Source: Methylotenera sp.
Lineage (GTDB): Bacteria > Pseudomonadota > Gammaproteobacteria > Burkholderiales > Methylophilaceae
Direction: 5' to 3'
NCBI GenBank assembly: GCA_014378845.1
Contig: JACMNB010000025.1
Span: forward strand, 1-64,000
DNA length: 64,000 nucleotides
Shown here: one piece after another, positions 49,723 through 60,946 of the stretch
How the letters are laid out: every line of letters starts with the position of its first letter
How positions within the stretch are numbered: the stretch's first letter is position 1
The notes under the pieces: generated by a model
What the model was told of the DNA's origin: nothing
Seen by the model: the letters and a program-made list of their open reading frames with translations, nothing else
Databases searched by the model: none
Translations under genes and position numbers: made by a program

Positions 49723-52185
49723 CTAGACTTTGTTCCAATCACCTTGATAGTAGCGACTAATTTGCTTTATCGCGCCTACCTGTTCTGTGTTATCTAGGCT
49801 AAACAAATAAAGCCAGTTGTTATCAATTAGATTTTTGACAAACTGATACTTATTAACAACGTCTTGTATCGCCGATTGTGGCGCTTCTATATACACTGAA
49901 AGCCGGAGCGGCTGGTGCATCCATTGTTTACCATCATGTAAAGATTGCATGGATAGTCCAATGCGTAAATCGCCGCCATTGCCTTCAAATACGCCAATAT
50001 TGCCCCCAACCACATTATGCAGTACTTTATTGCCACTGCCATATTTTAGGTTATCAGTTACCGATGCATAATATTGTAGGTTAATCCAATGTGTCACAAT
50101 CATTGGCGCAGTCATTATCAGCTCCAGCACCTTAAAGTCTTTGTCGTTTTGCCAGCTGTAATCATGCAAAAAACTTCGACCTTCACAATTTAAATGCGCT
50201 GTACGATGGCGTGGCGCCACAATAAAACTGGCATTGTTGGCCAGCCCCCATTCTGGGCGAACCTGTGACCAATCTTTAGTTCGCTCTAAAATAGCGCTTT
50301 CAGTCGTTTGCTCGTTGGTTGTGCTAATGCCTAACTTTGTAGACCTTTCGATTCTTGCCAGGCTGCTAGCCGCTTCAAGCCATGTGTTTACTTGCTTGAT
50401 GCGCTCACTATCAACAGGCCATTTTTTTAAGTCATACAAAGTAATATTGTCTGATGTGGTGTTATGAAGCCCTGCCAAAAAGCGTGTTTGCGCAGGAATA
50501 ATGATGCCATCCAGCGCTAATACTGCACGAATATCAGCTGTGTTGAGCAAATCGGCCACTATGCGTACATTCACTTCACCAGTCTGCCCGCCGCATGCGC
50601 CGCAATCTAAACCTGCAGCATGGGCGTTATTGCAGGTTTCGCTGCCATGACCAATTAATAGCACAATGGGTGCAAAGTGTTGGGTTAGCGACATTGCACC
50701 CAAAATACCTGCAGCTAGATTCTTTCTATCGTCTAGGCTTAAATCGCCCGCTTCATTTGTTAGTGCAAATGTGGCTTGGCTCTTGGCATTTAGCGCATTA
50801 ATAGGATGCTGATTATTTGATGGAAATAAGCTGGCTTTAAGTAGTTTGTAGGCATAAAAAATGCCAGTCGCCTCCACATAGGTAAATGTAGCGGGGGCAG
50901 AGCGACTAAATCGATGCCAACTTGCGATATTAGCAAACCTATTCTGGCGTTTATTGGCGCTTGTATTGGTTGATAAATTAATCTCTTGCGCACGAATAGT
51001 AGGCTTTAACAAACCTGGTAATTGTGGGCGTACCATTTCACTGCCCGCAGGCTGATATTCGATAGGCAAGCCAAAAAAACCTGCAAAACCAATGGTTTGA
51101 ATATTTTTGTCTTGTTTTTCTAGGGCGCGTCTAAATACTTCTGAGCGCACATCAATACAAAAAGCAGCTTGCAAAATGGGTTGTTGTATTTTATTTGTTT
51201 CAGTATTTAGTAGAGACTTTTGCAAATTTTCTTGATAAGCGATTTCTGCTGCGCGTTGCCAACACCAATCTAATTTTTGTGCTGCCAAGTTGGCTGCCAA
51301 CATGGCTGGCCAAGCTTGTAAATTGTTGTGCCAAGCTTGCTTTAACTCGGCAGATTCACAATGCCGCCAAATCACCAACGCCCATGCCATACGAATAGCC
51401 ACTAGCTCATTCATCAACACATTTTCTTTACCGTTAAGTCGGTCTTGCCAGCGTAGATAAGCCACCCAAGAAGCCCAGCCATTGGTGTTTAGCAACAAGG
51501 CATGGCAATAATCCGTGATAGCATGTTCTGCTACTCCCAGCTCATTAATCGCGAGTGCGATTAGTTGCTCAGGTGTGTTGGGCAGGGTTTTAAATACTGA
51601 TGATAAATGTTTAACGCCCATTAAAATTTCAATGCCGACGTCTTGCCTCACCATTAACAGCCAGCTTTGGTAAAGACCAGTTTGTGATGGAAATTGCAGC
51701 ATGCTGCCTTGGTTAAAATAAGCTGCGCAAAATTGACTAATCTGCTGGCTAATTTCATCGTGCCAAGACATTTCATGGTTTAGATCGCGTGTGTCGTCTA
51801 ATAAATCACTGAGCAGCTTAATTTGATTATCGGTAGATTTAAGTGCTAAAGATTTAAACTCCAAGCGATTTACAAGTGCTTCAATAGTTACATCAAGCTG
51901 TTGCTCTTTAGCGGCTTTAGCTATATGTGTCTTAAGAATAGTGTTGTTTTGCCAGCCACTTAAGTAATAGTCACTTGGCATTAAACAATTGATATTGGCA
52001 AGCGTTTTTAGCTTGGCCGAGACGGCTTCGATGGGTTGGTCCGTCATCTCCCACCAAGGGTTTACTGCAATAAATTGATCAAGCGGCCAAGTTGGTGCAA
52101 TTGCAGCGCATGCCTTATCAATCGCATCTTTCATCTGCGTAGTCAGCATGTTTGCTTGTGTATTTTGTTTCAGGTTACTCATCAA
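49723..52185 (-). CDS. dabA: DabA-type inorganic carbon transport protein (DUF2309)
   Basis: FIAVNPWWEMTDQ, AAFCIDVRSEVFRRALE, LLIGHGSETCNNAHAAGLDCGACGGQTGEVNVR (Cys/Asp/His/Cys zinc-site-like residues). Confidence 0.9.
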   Translation of the reverse strand: MMSNLKQNTQANMLTTQMKDAIDKACAAIAPTWPLDQFIAVNPWWEMTDQPIEAVSAKLKTLANINCLMPSDYYLSGWQNNTILKTHIAKAAKEQQLDVTIEALVNRLEFKSLALKSTDNQIKLLSDLLDDTRDLNHEMSWHDEISQQISQFCAAYFNQGSMLQFPSQTGLYQSWLLMVRQDVGIEILMGVKHLSSVFKTLPNTPEQLIALAINELGVAEHAITDYCHALLLNTNGWASWVAYLRWQDRLNGKENVLMNELVAIRMAWALVIWRHCESAELKQAWHNNLQAWPAMLAANLAAQKLDWCWQRAAEIAYQENLQKSLLNTETNKIQQPILQAAFCIDVRSEVFRRALEKQDKNIQTIGFAGFFGLPIEYQPAGSEMVRPQLPGLLKPTIRAQEINLSTNTSANKRQNRFANIASWHRFSRSAPATFTYVEATGIFYAYKLLKASLFPSNNQHPINALNAKSQATFALTNEAGDLSLDDRKNLAAGILGAMSLTQHFAPIVLLIGHGSETCNNAHAAGLDCGACGGQTGEVNVRIVADLLNTADIRAVLALDGIIIPAQTRFLAGLHNTTSDNITLYDLKKWPVDSERIKQVNTWLEAASSLARIERSTKLGISTTNEQTTESAILERTKDWSQVRPEWGLANNASFIVAPRHRTAHLNCEGRSFLHDYSWQNDKDFKVLELIMTAPMIVTHWINLQYYASVTDNLKYGSGNKVLHNVVGGNIGVFEGNGGDLRIGLSMQSLHDGKQWMHQPLRLSVYIEAPQSAIQDVVNKYQFVKNLIDNNWLYLFSLDNTEQVGAIKQISRYYQGDWNKV

Positions 52186-52222
52186 GAAAAGCCTTTTTAA
52201 AGGTTGAATGGTATGGTTGAAT

Positions 52223-53854
52223 TTATTTATTGAATTTATTTGCTGAATTTATTATTAAGTGACGCGCTGGCAGCTTCACTGGCCATACTTTTAAGGTGAT
52301 TCTGGTAGCCCATTCGTCAAGATAAAATCCAGCGTACAAATTAAGGTATAGCCATTGGCCAAACTTGCTATTAGGGTGATAGCGTAAAGTGATGTACCCA
52401 AAAAATAGGGTAGTAAACAGTATCAACACCCAAGCAAGCATCAATCCATTTAACGCTGGTTGCAAAATACTATGAGGTAGCAGATTGCTAAATAGCGCGT
52501 GCCAAGCAACATAAAGCAGCACAACGCCCAATGCCATTAGGCCAATAGGTATTATTTTTGTGCGGCCTAATAAGTTTTCACTGAGTAGTATGGTGATAGC
52601 AATGCTGACAATAGCGGCGATGGCTAAAAAGCCATTCTGATTATTGGCAAATGTTTGCGTCGCTAAAAATAACAGGCTAACTAAAAGCACGGCTAATGCA
52701 GATGCTGTTAGCCATTGTAGAGGCCTAGGTGAAGCTGTTGGCGCAACATGGCTTTTAGCCAAATTTTCTTGCAGATAGTGTCGCACCGCATCGCCCGAGC
52801 TTAAAAATGTATAGGCTTTATAAAATGAATGGGCAATTAAATGTAGCAAGGCTAGCTCGTACAAGCCCAACCCGCATTCAAGCAGCATAAAGCCCATTTG
52901 TGCACAAGTAGACCATGCCAACATCACTTTTATGCTAATGCGCGTCATCATAATTAAACTGGCAACGATTGCTGTAATGCCGCCTACAATCAGTAACAGC
53001 CATTGTGCAATGAGGCTTTGCAAAATTAGCGGCGACAATAAAATCATCAAAAATCCACCCATATTAATAATGCCAGCATGTAAGAGCGCAGAAACAGGCG
53101 TGGGTGCTTCCATCACTTGCATTAGCCAGCCATGTAGTGGCAACTGCGCGCATTTGAGCATCGCAGCAATCGCAAACATCACAGCAGCTAACTGACTTAA
53201 GTGATTGGCTGGCTGCATAGGTTGTTGCAAGGCTAGTTGATAATACGTAAGCACCTCAGAGATGAAAAAAGTATGGTGAAGGTGATATAAAAGCGCGATG
53301 CCAGTAATCACACAGACATCTGCCAAGCGACTGATCAAAAACTTTTTATGGGCTGCCAGCGCGGCGCGTGGGCGATTAGGGTAGAACATCAGTAGCTGGT
53401 GTAAGCTAACACTGATACCAATCCATGCCATACAAAAAATGACAAAGTGATTGCTTGTAATCACCACAGATACGCTTGCCAGCGTTAGCATAAACCAATA
53501 TTGATACTGCATTTCTCTTGGTTCTTGGTTGAGGTAGTTTTTTGAAAATCTAATAATCACCAGTGCAACAATGGTAATTAAGCACAGCATAATTAAACTT
53601 AATGACTCTACACGCATGAATCTAACTATATGATTTAAAATACTATTTTCTATAATATCGTGATTAATTTTTAATAATAAATGACTTATGCTGGCGATTA
53701 CTGTTGCGCCTAAACTAAGCCAAACTGCCAAAAATGACCAGCGCCAAGATACGTCTTTAGTATTTTTTTGAAATAAAATTAACATTGCCGATAAGGTAAA
53801 AATGACTGGCACTGCAAGCACTGATAATTGACTTAACTCTTGAAGATAGCGCAT
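52223..53854 (-). CDS. dabB: DabB-type proton-translocating subunit (NADH dehydrogenase subunit 5-like)
   Basis: Multi-TM NuoL-like: LHGWLMQVMEAPTPVSALLHAGIINMGGFL; immediately 5' of dabA. Confidence 0.9.
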   Translation of the reverse strand: MRYLQELSQLSVLAVPVIFTLSAMLILFQKNTKDVSWRWSFLAVWLSLGATVIASISHLLLKINHDIIENSILNHIVRFMRVESLSLIMLCLITIVALVIIRFSKNYLNQEPREMQYQYWFMLTLASVSVVITSNHFVIFCMAWIGISVSLHQLLMFYPNRPRAALAAHKKFLISRLADVCVITGIALLYHLHHTFFISEVLTYYQLALQQPMQPANHLSQLAAVMFAIAAMLKCAQLPLHGWLMQVMEAPTPVSALLHAGIINMGGFLMILLSPLILQSLIAQWLLLIVGGITAIVASLIMMTRISIKVMLAWSTCAQMGFMLLECGLGLYELALLHLIAHSFYKAYTFLSSGDAVRHYLQENLAKSHVAPTASPRPLQWLTASALAVLLVSLLFLATQTFANNQNGFLAIAAIVSIAITILLSENLLGRTKIIPIGLMALGVVLLYVAWHALFSNLLPHSILQPALNGLMLAWVLILFTTLFFGYITLRYHPNSKFGQWLYLNLYAGFYLDEWATRITLKVWPVKLPARHLIINSANKFNK

Positions 53855-53963
53855 AGAAATTTCCTTAATTATTTAATGCACATTATTAAATAATTAAAAA
53901 ACTAAGTAAAATAGTTATAACTTAGCTATTCAATCTGTTTTAAAGAACGTTTATACTAACGAT

Positions 53964-54857
53964 ATGAGCCGACTTAATTATCATCATCTTTACTATTTTT
54001 GGTCTGTGGCAAAAGTAGGCAACTTAACGCAAGCTGCAAAAAAACTGCATGTTTCTCAATCGGCGCTTTCTATGCAAATTAAGCAATTAGAAGATGTGTC
54101 TGATACCCGATTATTTGACCGAATGGGCAGAACGCTAACACTGACAGAGGCAGGCAGAATAGTATTGGGCTATGCCAACGAAATTTTTAGCAATGGCGAG
54201 GAGCTGGAGGCCTTTTTAAAACAAGGCAAGCAATCTCATCGTCAACTAATTCGCATTGGGTCAATCTCCACATTATCTAGAAATTTTCTTGAAGCGTTTG
54301 TAGCGCCGTTATTACCTAGAAGCCTTGTCAGTATTAGCATGCAATCTGGCAGGCTGGATGATTTATTGTATCGCCTGCAAACGCATGCCATAGATATAGT
54401 ACTTTCCAATATTAGTGTGCAAAGCGATGCGGAAAATAAGTGGCGTTGCCAATTAATTGCGCGGCAGCAAGTATCGGTAATTGGGCCGCCAGATAAACAA
54501 CACGGTACTCATTTTCCCGAAGACTTTAAAAATTATCGCTGGCTGCTACCCAGTCGGCAAAGTGAGATTCGCGCTGCTTTTGATTCACTGTGTGGCCAAT
54601 GGCAATTTGAGCCAGATATTCTTGCTGAAGTAGATGATATGGCCATGCTACGTTTATTAGCGCGTGATTCTGGCGCATTATCGGTACTACCAAAAGTGGT
54701 AGTGCGAGATGAAATTAGCCGAGGAGAGCTGGAAGAGTATGCTACTTTGCCTAATATTTTTGAAAATTTTTATGCTATTACCACCAAAAAACAATATCAA
54801 CCGAGTGCCCTATCAGAACTTTTATTACAACAAAGTGAGATGTTATTAAGCGAATAG
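53964..54857 (+). CDS. LysR family transcriptional regulator (NhaR-like)
   Basis: LNYHHLYYFWSVAKVGNLTQAAKKLHVSQSALSMQIKQLED; divergent from dabB. Confidence 0.92.
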   Translation: MSRLNYHHLYYFWSVAKVGNLTQAAKKLHVSQSALSMQIKQLEDVSDTRLFDRMGRTLTLTEAGRIVLGYANEIFSNGEELEAFLKQGKQSHRQLIRIGSISTLSRNFLEAFVAPLLPRSLVSISMQSGRLDDLLYRLQTHAIDIVLSNISVQSDAENKWRCQLIARQQVSVIGPPDKQHGTHFPEDFKNYRWLLPSRQSEIRAAFDSLCGQWQFEPDILAEVDDMAMLRLLARDSGALSVLPKVVVRDEISRGELEEYATLPNIFENFYAITTKKQYQPSALSELLLQQSEMLLSE

Positions 54858-54931
54858 CATGATAAGATTTTTAGATTAAAAACTCATATCATTTATAATA
54901 TTAATATAATTAAATAGAAGATAAAGATTTT

Positions 54932-55570
54932 ATGTACACACACCCAAACACTAACCGTGCAAACATTAAGCCACAACAAGCGTTAGAAATTTTAATCGAA
55001 GGCAACGAAAGATTTGTAACCAATCGTTCAGCCCATCGAGAACATTCAAATATCATCAAAATTGCCAATGCAGAGCAACAGCCTTTTGCGTCTTTTTTAA
55101 GCTGTAGCGATTCACGCGCACCAGTAGAGTTGCTATTTGATCAGGCATTAGGTGATATTTTTAGTGTACGTTTGGCGGGCAATATCGCGTCAGATAAATG
55201 CATAGGTAGTTTAGAATTTAGCAGCAAATACTTAGGCAGCAAGCTGATTGTGGTAATGGGTCATAGTAGTTGCGGCGCGGTTAAAGCGGCTTGCGATGAC
55301 TTTAAAGATGGTCATATTGGTGAAATTATCAATATGATTAAGCCTGCTATTCGCCACGAAAAAACCGTGACGGAAGATAGAACATCTAAAAATGACGCTT
55401 TTGTAGAAAAGATTTGCGCACTTAATGTGAAATATCAAATCGATCAAATTATTCGTACCAGCGATATTATTCAAGACATGCTAACCGCCAAGCAAATTGG
55501 TGTGGTGGGCGGCGTTTATGATTTAAATACTGGCGTGGTGCGGTTTTTGCCAGATAGCTTAATGCTGTAA
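54932..55570 (+). CDS. beta-class carbonic anhydrase
   Basis: FLSCSDSRAPVELLFDQALGDIFSVRLAGN, VVMGHSSCGAVKAA zinc ligands. Confidence 0.95.
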   Translation: MYTHPNTNRANIKPQQALEILIEGNERFVTNRSAHREHSNIIKIANAEQQPFASFLSCSDSRAPVELLFDQALGDIFSVRLAGNIASDKCIGSLEFSSKYLGSKLIVVMGHSSCGAVKAACDDFKDGHIGEIINMIKPAIRHEKTVTEDRTSKNDAFVEKICALNVKYQIDQIIRTSDIIQDMLTAKQIGVVGGVYDLNTGVVRFLPDSLML

Positions 55571-55579
55571 ATATGGTAG

Positions 55580-55702
55580 GTAGGAGCAATTTTTCACGTA
55601 CGAATAATCTGCTTTAGCAGATATATTCTACGGGGAAGCCCAAAGCTGGCTTAAATCGCGAAATAGCGATATAAAATTTCGTGCAATGAATTGCGCTCTT
55701 AC
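55580..55702. repeat. degenerate/extended REP-like palindrome
   Basis: gtaggagcaatttttcacg ... cgtgcaatgaattgcgctcttac with an inserted internal segment. Confidence 0.55.
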
Positions 55703-55706
55703 CATA

Positions 55707-56048
55707 TTAGCGGTGGCCTTCTTTAGCCATATTGATGGAATATTTGGGGATTTCAATCACCAAATCAGTGGTGCCAACCATTGTTTGGCAAGATAACCTA
55801 GAGTTTGGCTCTAAACCCCACGCTTTATCCAGCAAATCATCTTCTTTATCTTCTGATGCATTCAAGGTTTTAAAGCCTTCGCGAATAATCACATGGCAAG
55901 TGGTGCAAGCACAGGCTTGGTCGCAAGCGTGATCAATGTCGATGTCATTATTTAATAAAACATCGCAAATGCTTTCGCCCGTTTTGGCCTCAATCGCCGC
56001 GCCTTCTGGGCAAAGCTCTACGTGCGGTAGTACAATAATTTGTGGCAT
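55707..56048 (-). CDS. fdx: ISC system 2Fe-2S ferredoxin
   Basis: MPQIIVLPHVELCPEGAAIEAKTGESICDVLLNNDIDIDHACDQACACTTCHVIIREG. Confidence 0.94.
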   Translation of the reverse strand: MPQIIVLPHVELCPEGAAIEAKTGESICDVLLNNDIDIDHACDQACACTTCHVIIREGFKTLNASEDKEDDLLDKAWGLEPNSRLSCQTMVGTTDLVIEIPKYSINMAKEGHR

Positions 56049-56100
56049 TTTGATTCCTAATTTCTTTAAAATATCGGCATTCTGGCATAGGCTTAGTTTT

Positions 56101-56179
56101 TGTAGGAGCAATTTTTAAATCGCGAAATCTATCAGAATATATTCAGCAGCTCTTTCGCGATCTAAAGATCGCTCCTACA
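56101..56179. repeat. REP-like palindrome between hscA and fdx
   Basis: tgtaggagcaatttttaaatcgcgaa ... ttcgcgatctaaagatcgctcctaca. Confidence 0.85.
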
Positions 56180-58067
56180 AGTTTAAATTCTCTAAACTTT
56201 TGCCCGCCAGCGCACGGCTCACACTAGCATCCATGCGCTTTGCCGCAAAGTTTTCTGTTGCTGTATTGAGCGCTTCAGTGGCTTGGTGAATGGCGTGTGC
56301 GTCGTCACCAAGTATGAGTTGCTCAAACGCTGCTAATTGCGTGTGTATACTTTCAGCCTCTGCTCCGCTTAATAAGTGCGCATCTTGCTGCAACGCCGCT
56401 CTAATGGCTTGCGTTAAGCTCTGCGCATCTACTTTAGCCTCATTCAACATGCGTGCATTTTTATCGCTCTCGGCCGCGCCAAAGCTACTTTTAAGCATTT
56501 CTAGCATTTGTTCATCACTTAAGCCGTAACTAGGCTTAACAATAATATTTGCTTCAACGTTGCTAGTGATTTCGCGCGCAGAAACGCTTAATAAACCATC
56601 TGCATCAACGGTAAAAGTTACGCGAATCCGCGCCGCGCCTGCCACCATTGGCGGTATGCCGCGCAGCTCAAACTTGGCAAGGCTGCGGCAATCGGTTACC
56701 AACTCGCGCTCGCCTTGCAGCACGTGAATGCTCATGGCGGTTTGGCCATCTTTAAAGGTGGTGAACTCTTGCGCGCGGGCGATGGGCAATGTGCTGTTGC
56801 GCGGAATCACCTTTTCCACCAAGCCGCCCATGGTTTCTAAACCTAATGATAGCGGAATCACATCTAGCAATAATAAGTCTTGCTCGCTACGGTTGCCCGC
56901 AAGCGTATTGGCTTGAATCGCCGCGCCTAGCGCCACAACTTTATCGGGGTCTAAATTAGTGAGCGGCGTTTGCTTAAAAAAGTCGGCCACCGCCAAACGA
57001 ATTTGCGGCATGCGCGTTGCGCCGCCCACCATTACCACGCCTTTAATATCGTCGATACTGAGCGCGGCATCGCGCAATGCTTTTTTGGTTGGCGTTAGCG
57101 TTTTTTGCACTAAAGTTTGTGTTAACTCATTGAATTGTTTGGTGCTTAGAGTTAAGTCAATCAGCTCGCCATTGCTTAATTTACAAGTAATTTGCGCGTT
57201 GGTATGGTCGGTTAGCCATTCTTTGGCTTCGCGCGCTTTGGTGAGTAGAAGCCGAGTATCTTTTGCATTTACAGGTGCGCATTTGCTTTGCTCTAATATC
57301 CAACAAAAGATGCGGCGGTCAAAATCGTCGCCACCCAAAGCGCTATCGCCGTTGGTACTTAATACTTCAAACACACCTTTTGCCAGTTTTAAAATGCTTA
57401 CATCAAACGTGCCGCCGCCAAGGTCATAAATCACATAAGTGCCTTCAGAGCCATTATCTAAGCCATACGCCACCGCAGCAGCGGTCGGCTCATTTAGCAG
57501 TCGCAGTACGTTTAAGCCTGCCAGTTGCGCCGCATCTTTAGTAGCTTGGCGCTGCGCATCGTCAAAATAAGCTGGCACGGTGATCACCGCGCCAACTAAT
57601 TCACCGCCTAGGCTTTGTTCAGCGCGTTTTTTTAAACTTTTTAAAATTTCAGCCGACACATCTACGGCGTTTTTAACGCCAGCACGGGTATGAATTTGCA
57701 CTAATTGTTTTGATTCGGCCGCATCACTATTTAAGAATTGATAGGGCTGCTGCGAAATATCGATGTCTTTTAAGCCGCGCCCCATAAAACGTTTAGCCGA
57801 CACGATAGTATTTTGTGGATCTAGCGATTGCGCGGCTTGCGCGGCATAACCGACATCAACTTGGTTTGATGCAATCCCATCATCTGGCAAATAGCGAACA
57901 ACTGAAGGCAATAAGGCGTGGCCATCTTCGTCTAGCAAAACGGTCGCCTGACCGCTACGCACGGTGGCCACGAGTGAGTTGGTGGTGCCAAGATCAATGC
58001 CCACCGCCAGCTTATGTTGATGCGGCGCGGTAGATTGGCCAGGTTCGGAGATTTGTAGAAGTGCCAT
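56175..58067 (-). CDS. hscA: Fe-S protein assembly chaperone HscA (Hsp70)
   Basis: [41 protein letters not shown] operon. Confidence 0.96.
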   Translation of the reverse strand: MALLQISEPGQSTAPHQHKLAVGIDLGTTNSLVATVRSGQATVLLDEDGHALLPSVVRYLPDDGIASNQVDVGYAAQAAQSLDPQNTIVSAKRFMGRGLKDIDISQQPYQFLNSDAAESKQLVQIHTRAGVKNAVDVSAEILKSLKKRAEQSLGGELVGAVITVPAYFDDAQRQATKDAAQLAGLNVLRLLNEPTAAAVAYGLDNGSEGTYVIYDLGGGTFDVSILKLAKGVFEVLSTNGDSALGGDDFDRRIFCWILEQSKCAPVNAKDTRLLLTKAREAKEWLTDHTNAQITCKLSNGELIDLTLSTKQFNELTQTLVQKTLTPTKKALRDAALSIDDIKGVVMVGGATRMPQIRLAVADFFKQTPLTNLDPDKVVALGAAIQANTLAGNRSEQDLLLLDVIPLSLGLETMGGLVEKVIPRNSTLPIARAQEFTTFKDGQTAMSIHVLQGERELVTDCRSLAKFELRGIPPMVAGAARIRVTFTVDADGLLSVSAREITSNVEANIIVKPSYGLSDEQMLEMLKSSFGAAESDKNARMLNEAKVDAQSLTQAIRAALQQDAHLLSGAEAESIHTQLAAFEQLILGDDAHAIHQATEALNTATENFAAKRMDASVSRALAGKSLENLNL

Positions 58068-58113
58068 TTTTAGTCGTTAGTGGATAGTCGTTAGTAGATA
58101 GCAAAATCGTCTG

Positions 58114-58182
58114 TCATTCCCACGAAAGTCGGAATCCAACGTCTTTAACGTCACTAGATTCCGACTTTCGTCGGAATGACAG
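58114..58182. repeat. palindrome in the hscB-hscA spacer
   Basis: gtcattcccacgaaagtcggaatcca ... agattccgactttcgtcggaatgac. Confidence 0.85.
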
Positions 58183-58238
58183 AAAGGGGGTAGTTGTGTG
58201 TTGAATGAGCTGTTAAATGACATGTGATTTGGTAGGCC

Positions 58239-58751
58239 TTACTCTAAATGCTCGATGGCTTTGTGAATATCGGCGCACACTTTATCGATGAAAATCAGTT
58301 TGCGCGTGGTGTCAGTTGCGGCAACATTATCTTGTTTTTCGTCAAAATAGTCGGCTAAATCATCTTGTAAAATGTTGGCCTCAGTTTGCATTTCTGCCAG
58401 CAAATTTTCTAGCGTATCGAGGTCTTTTGCATGCTTGGCATCGTCCAAGGTTTCGCGCCATTCCAGTTGCTGCATTAAAAAATCCGCAGCCATTTGCGTA
58501 TTTTTTTCGTCAATTGCATCAATGCCTTGTTGCAGTAACAAATATTTGGCGCGATTGGCAGGGTTTTTAAGTGTTAAATACGCTTCATTTGCCAATGTTG
58601 CGGTTTGCATAGAGGCAATTTTTTCGGCAGATGTACAAGTCACAAAACGATCTGGATGGCTTGCAGATTGGATTGCGCGGAAGTTGGTTTCTAGTAAGCT
58701 CAAATCAACATTAAACTGTTGTGGTAGTGAAAAAAATTTAAAGTAGTTCAT
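58239..58751 (-). CDS. hscB: Fe-S cluster co-chaperone HscB
   Basis: MNYFKFFSLPQQFNVDLSLLETNFRAIQSASHPDRFV. Confidence 0.95.
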   Translation of the reverse strand: MNYFKFFSLPQQFNVDLSLLETNFRAIQSASHPDRFVTCTSAEKIASMQTATLANEAYLTLKNPANRAKYLLLQQGIDAIDEKNTQMAADFLMQQLEWRETLDDAKHAKDLDTLENLLAEMQTEANILQDDLADYFDEKQDNVAATDTTRKLIFIDKVCADIHKAIEHLE

Positions 58752-58781
58752 CCGCGTCTATCTGCGTTTATCTGCGGAAAA
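58749..58781. repeat. short ATCTGCG direct repeat in the iscA-hscB spacer
   Basis: catccgcgtctatctgcgtttatctgcgg; resembles the carA-carB spacer repeats. Confidence 0.6.
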
Positions 58782-58784
58782 AAA

Positions 58785-59108
58785 TTAAACCGTGAAACTT
58801 TCGCCGCAACCACACTCGTCTTTTACATTCGGATTGTTAAACTTAAAGCCTTCATTTAAGCCTTCTTTGGTGAAGTCGAGTTCGGTCCCATCGATATAAG
58901 CCAAGCTTTTTGGGTCAACAATTACCTTAACGCCAAAGCTGTCAAACGCTGTGTCTTCAGCTTGCATGTCGTCCACAAATTCAAGCGTATAGGCCATGCC
59001 AGAACAGCCGGTAGTTTTAACGCCTAAGCGTAAACCAATGCCTTTGCCACGATTGCTAAGGAACTTTTCGACGCGGTTTGCCGCAGTTTGTGTGAGTGTA
59101 ATTGCCAT
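58785..59108 (-). CDS. iscA: iron-sulfur cluster assembly protein IscA
   Basis: [53 protein letters not shown]; start moved to 59108. Confidence 0.95.
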   Translation of the reverse strand: MAITLTQTAANRVEKFLSNRGKGIGLRLGVKTTGCSGMAYTLEFVDDMQAEDTAFDSFGVKVIVDPKSLAYIDGTELDFTKEGLNEGFKFNNPNVKDECGCGESFTV

Positions 59109-59127
59109 AATGCTTTTCCGTTTGATT

Positions 59128-59187
59128 GTAGGAGCGGATTTATCCGCGATAAGTAAATCTGCAAATCGCGAATACATTCGCTCCTAC
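59128..59187. repeat. REP-like palindrome between iscU and iscA
   Basis: gtaggagcggatttatccgcga ... tcgcgaatacattcgctcctac. Confidence 0.85.
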
Positions 59188-59194
59188 CGTTAAA

Positions 59195-59593
59195 TTAAGC
59201 GGCTACTTTTGCTGCCAATTGCTTGGCTTTAATATCGGCTACCGCTGCCTTAATCGCGTCTTCTGCCAATACAGAGCAGTGAATTTTTACTGGCGGCAGC
59301 GCTAATTCTTCGGCGATTTCAGAATTTTTAATCGCGTAAGCTTGATCAATGGTGCGGCCTTTAAGCCATTCAGTCACCAATGAGCTAGACGCAATAGCCG
59401 AGCCGCAGCCATAGGTTTTAAATTTAGCATCTTCAATAATGCCGCTATCATTAACCTTAATCATCAACTTCATTACATCGCCGCAAGCAGGTGCGCCCAC
59501 CATGCCAGTGCCCACATTTGGGTCGTTTTTATCTAAACTGCCAACGTTGCGAGGGTTTTCGTAGTGATCTAAAACTTTGTCGCTGTATGCCAT
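59195..59593 (-). CDS. iscU: Fe-S cluster scaffold IscU
   Basis: MAYSDKVLDHYENPRNVGSLDKNDPNVGTGMVGAPACGDVMKLMIKV. Confidence 0.97.
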   Translation of the reverse strand: MAYSDKVLDHYENPRNVGSLDKNDPNVGTGMVGAPACGDVMKLMIKVNDSGIIEDAKFKTYGCGSAIASSSLVTEWLKGRTIDQAYAIKNSEIAEELALPPVKIHCSVLAEDAIKAAVADIKAKQLAAKVAA

Positions 59594-59616
59594 GATTCTT
59601 ACTCCTTTAGTTTTTT

Positions 59617-59670
59617 GTAAGAGCGGATTTATCCGCGATACATCATTTTCGCGAATAAATTCGCTCCTAC
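59617..59670. repeat. REP-like palindrome between iscS and iscU
   Basis: gtaagagcggatttatccgcgata ... tcgcgaataaattcgctcctac. Confidence 0.85.
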
Positions 59671-59671
59671 A

Positions 59672-60889
59672 TTAATGTGCTGCCCACTGGACTTTGGAAA
59701 TATCCACGCCGTCTTTAAACATTTCCCAAAGTGGGGATAATTCTCTTAATTTTTCAATCTTACTTTTCATCAAATCGATGGTGTAATCCACATCTTCTTT
59801 AGTGGTGAATCGCCCAATACTAAAGCGAATTGAGCTGTGCGCTAACTCATCGCTGCGGCCCAAAGCACGCAATACGTAACTTGGCTCTAAGCTGGCCGAT
59901 GTACAAGCAGAGCCGCTAGAAACCGCGATGCCTTTCACCGCCATAATGAGCGATTCGCCTTCAACATAATTAAAACTAATGTTCAAATTATGCGGAATGC
60001 GGTGTTCAAGGTCACCATTTACATAGGTTTCCTCAATGCCCTGCAGGCCAGTCAGTAAGCGGTCCCTCAGCATACGAATACGCTCATTTTCGGTCGCCAT
60101 TTCTAATCGTGCCAACCTAAACGCCTCGCCCATGCCAACGCACTGATGCGTGGCTAATGTGCCGCTACGCATACCGCGCTCGTGACCGCCGCCGTGCATC
60201 TGCGCTTCAATGCGAATGCGCGGTTTACGGCGCACATACAGCGCGCCGATGCCTTTTGGGCCATAAGTTTTATGCGCGCTAAAGCTCATTAAATCAACAG
60301 GCAGTTGCTCTAAATCAATCACCACTTTACCCGTGGCTTGCGCGGCATCCACATGAAAAATCACGCCTGCGGCGCGGCAAATATTGCCGATTGCGGTTAT
60401 ATCTTGAATCACGCCAATTTCATTATTTACCATCATTACACTGGCTAAAACTGTATCGGGCTGAATGGCCGCTTTAAACTTGTCTAAATCAACCAAGCCA
60501 TTTGGCTCAGGCTCTAAATAGGTGGCGGTAAAGCCTTGACGCTCTAACTCGCGCACCGCGTCAATTACCGCTTTGTGTTCCGTTGCAATGGTTAAAATAT
60601 GCTTGCCTTTGGTGTTGGCATAAAAGTTCGCCGCACCTTTAATGGCCAAGTTGTTCGACTCAGTCGCGCCCGATGTCCAGACGATTTCGCGCGGATCTGC
60701 GCCGACTAATTTAGCGACTTCTTCACGAGCGTTTTCAACGGCTTTTTCGGCCGTCCAGCCATAAGGGTGGCTGCGCGAAGCAGGGTTGCCATAATGCTCA
60801 GATAAATACGGAATCATCACATCTGCCACGCGCGGGTCAACTGGCGTTGTTGCGGAGTAATCTAAATAAATTGGGTTTCTATCTTCCAT
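59672..60889 (-). CDS. iscS: cysteine desulfurase IscS
   Basis: [61 protein letters not shown]. Confidence 0.97.
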   Translation of the reverse strand: MEDRNPIYLDYSATTPVDPRVADVMIPYLSEHYGNPASRSHPYGWTAEKAVENAREEVAKLVGADPREIVWTSGATESNNLAIKGAANFYANTKGKHILTIATEHKAVIDAVRELERQGFTATYLEPEPNGLVDLDKFKAAIQPDTVLASVMMVNNEIGVIQDITAIGNICRAAGVIFHVDAAQATGKVVIDLEQLPVDLMSFSAHKTYGPKGIGALYVRRKPRIRIEAQMHGGGHERGMRSGTLATHQCVGMGEAFRLARLEMATENERIRMLRDRLLTGLQGIEETYVNGDLEHRIPHNLNISFNYVEGESLIMAVKGIAVSSGSACTSASLEPSYVLRALGRSDELAHSSIRFSIGRFTTKEDVDYTIDLMKSKIEKLRELSPLWEMFKDGVDISKVQWAAH

Positions 60890-60946
60890 TGATTGCTTTC
60901 TATTTAAAAATCTTTTAACTTATTTCAATATCAATCTTGCTTTTCT

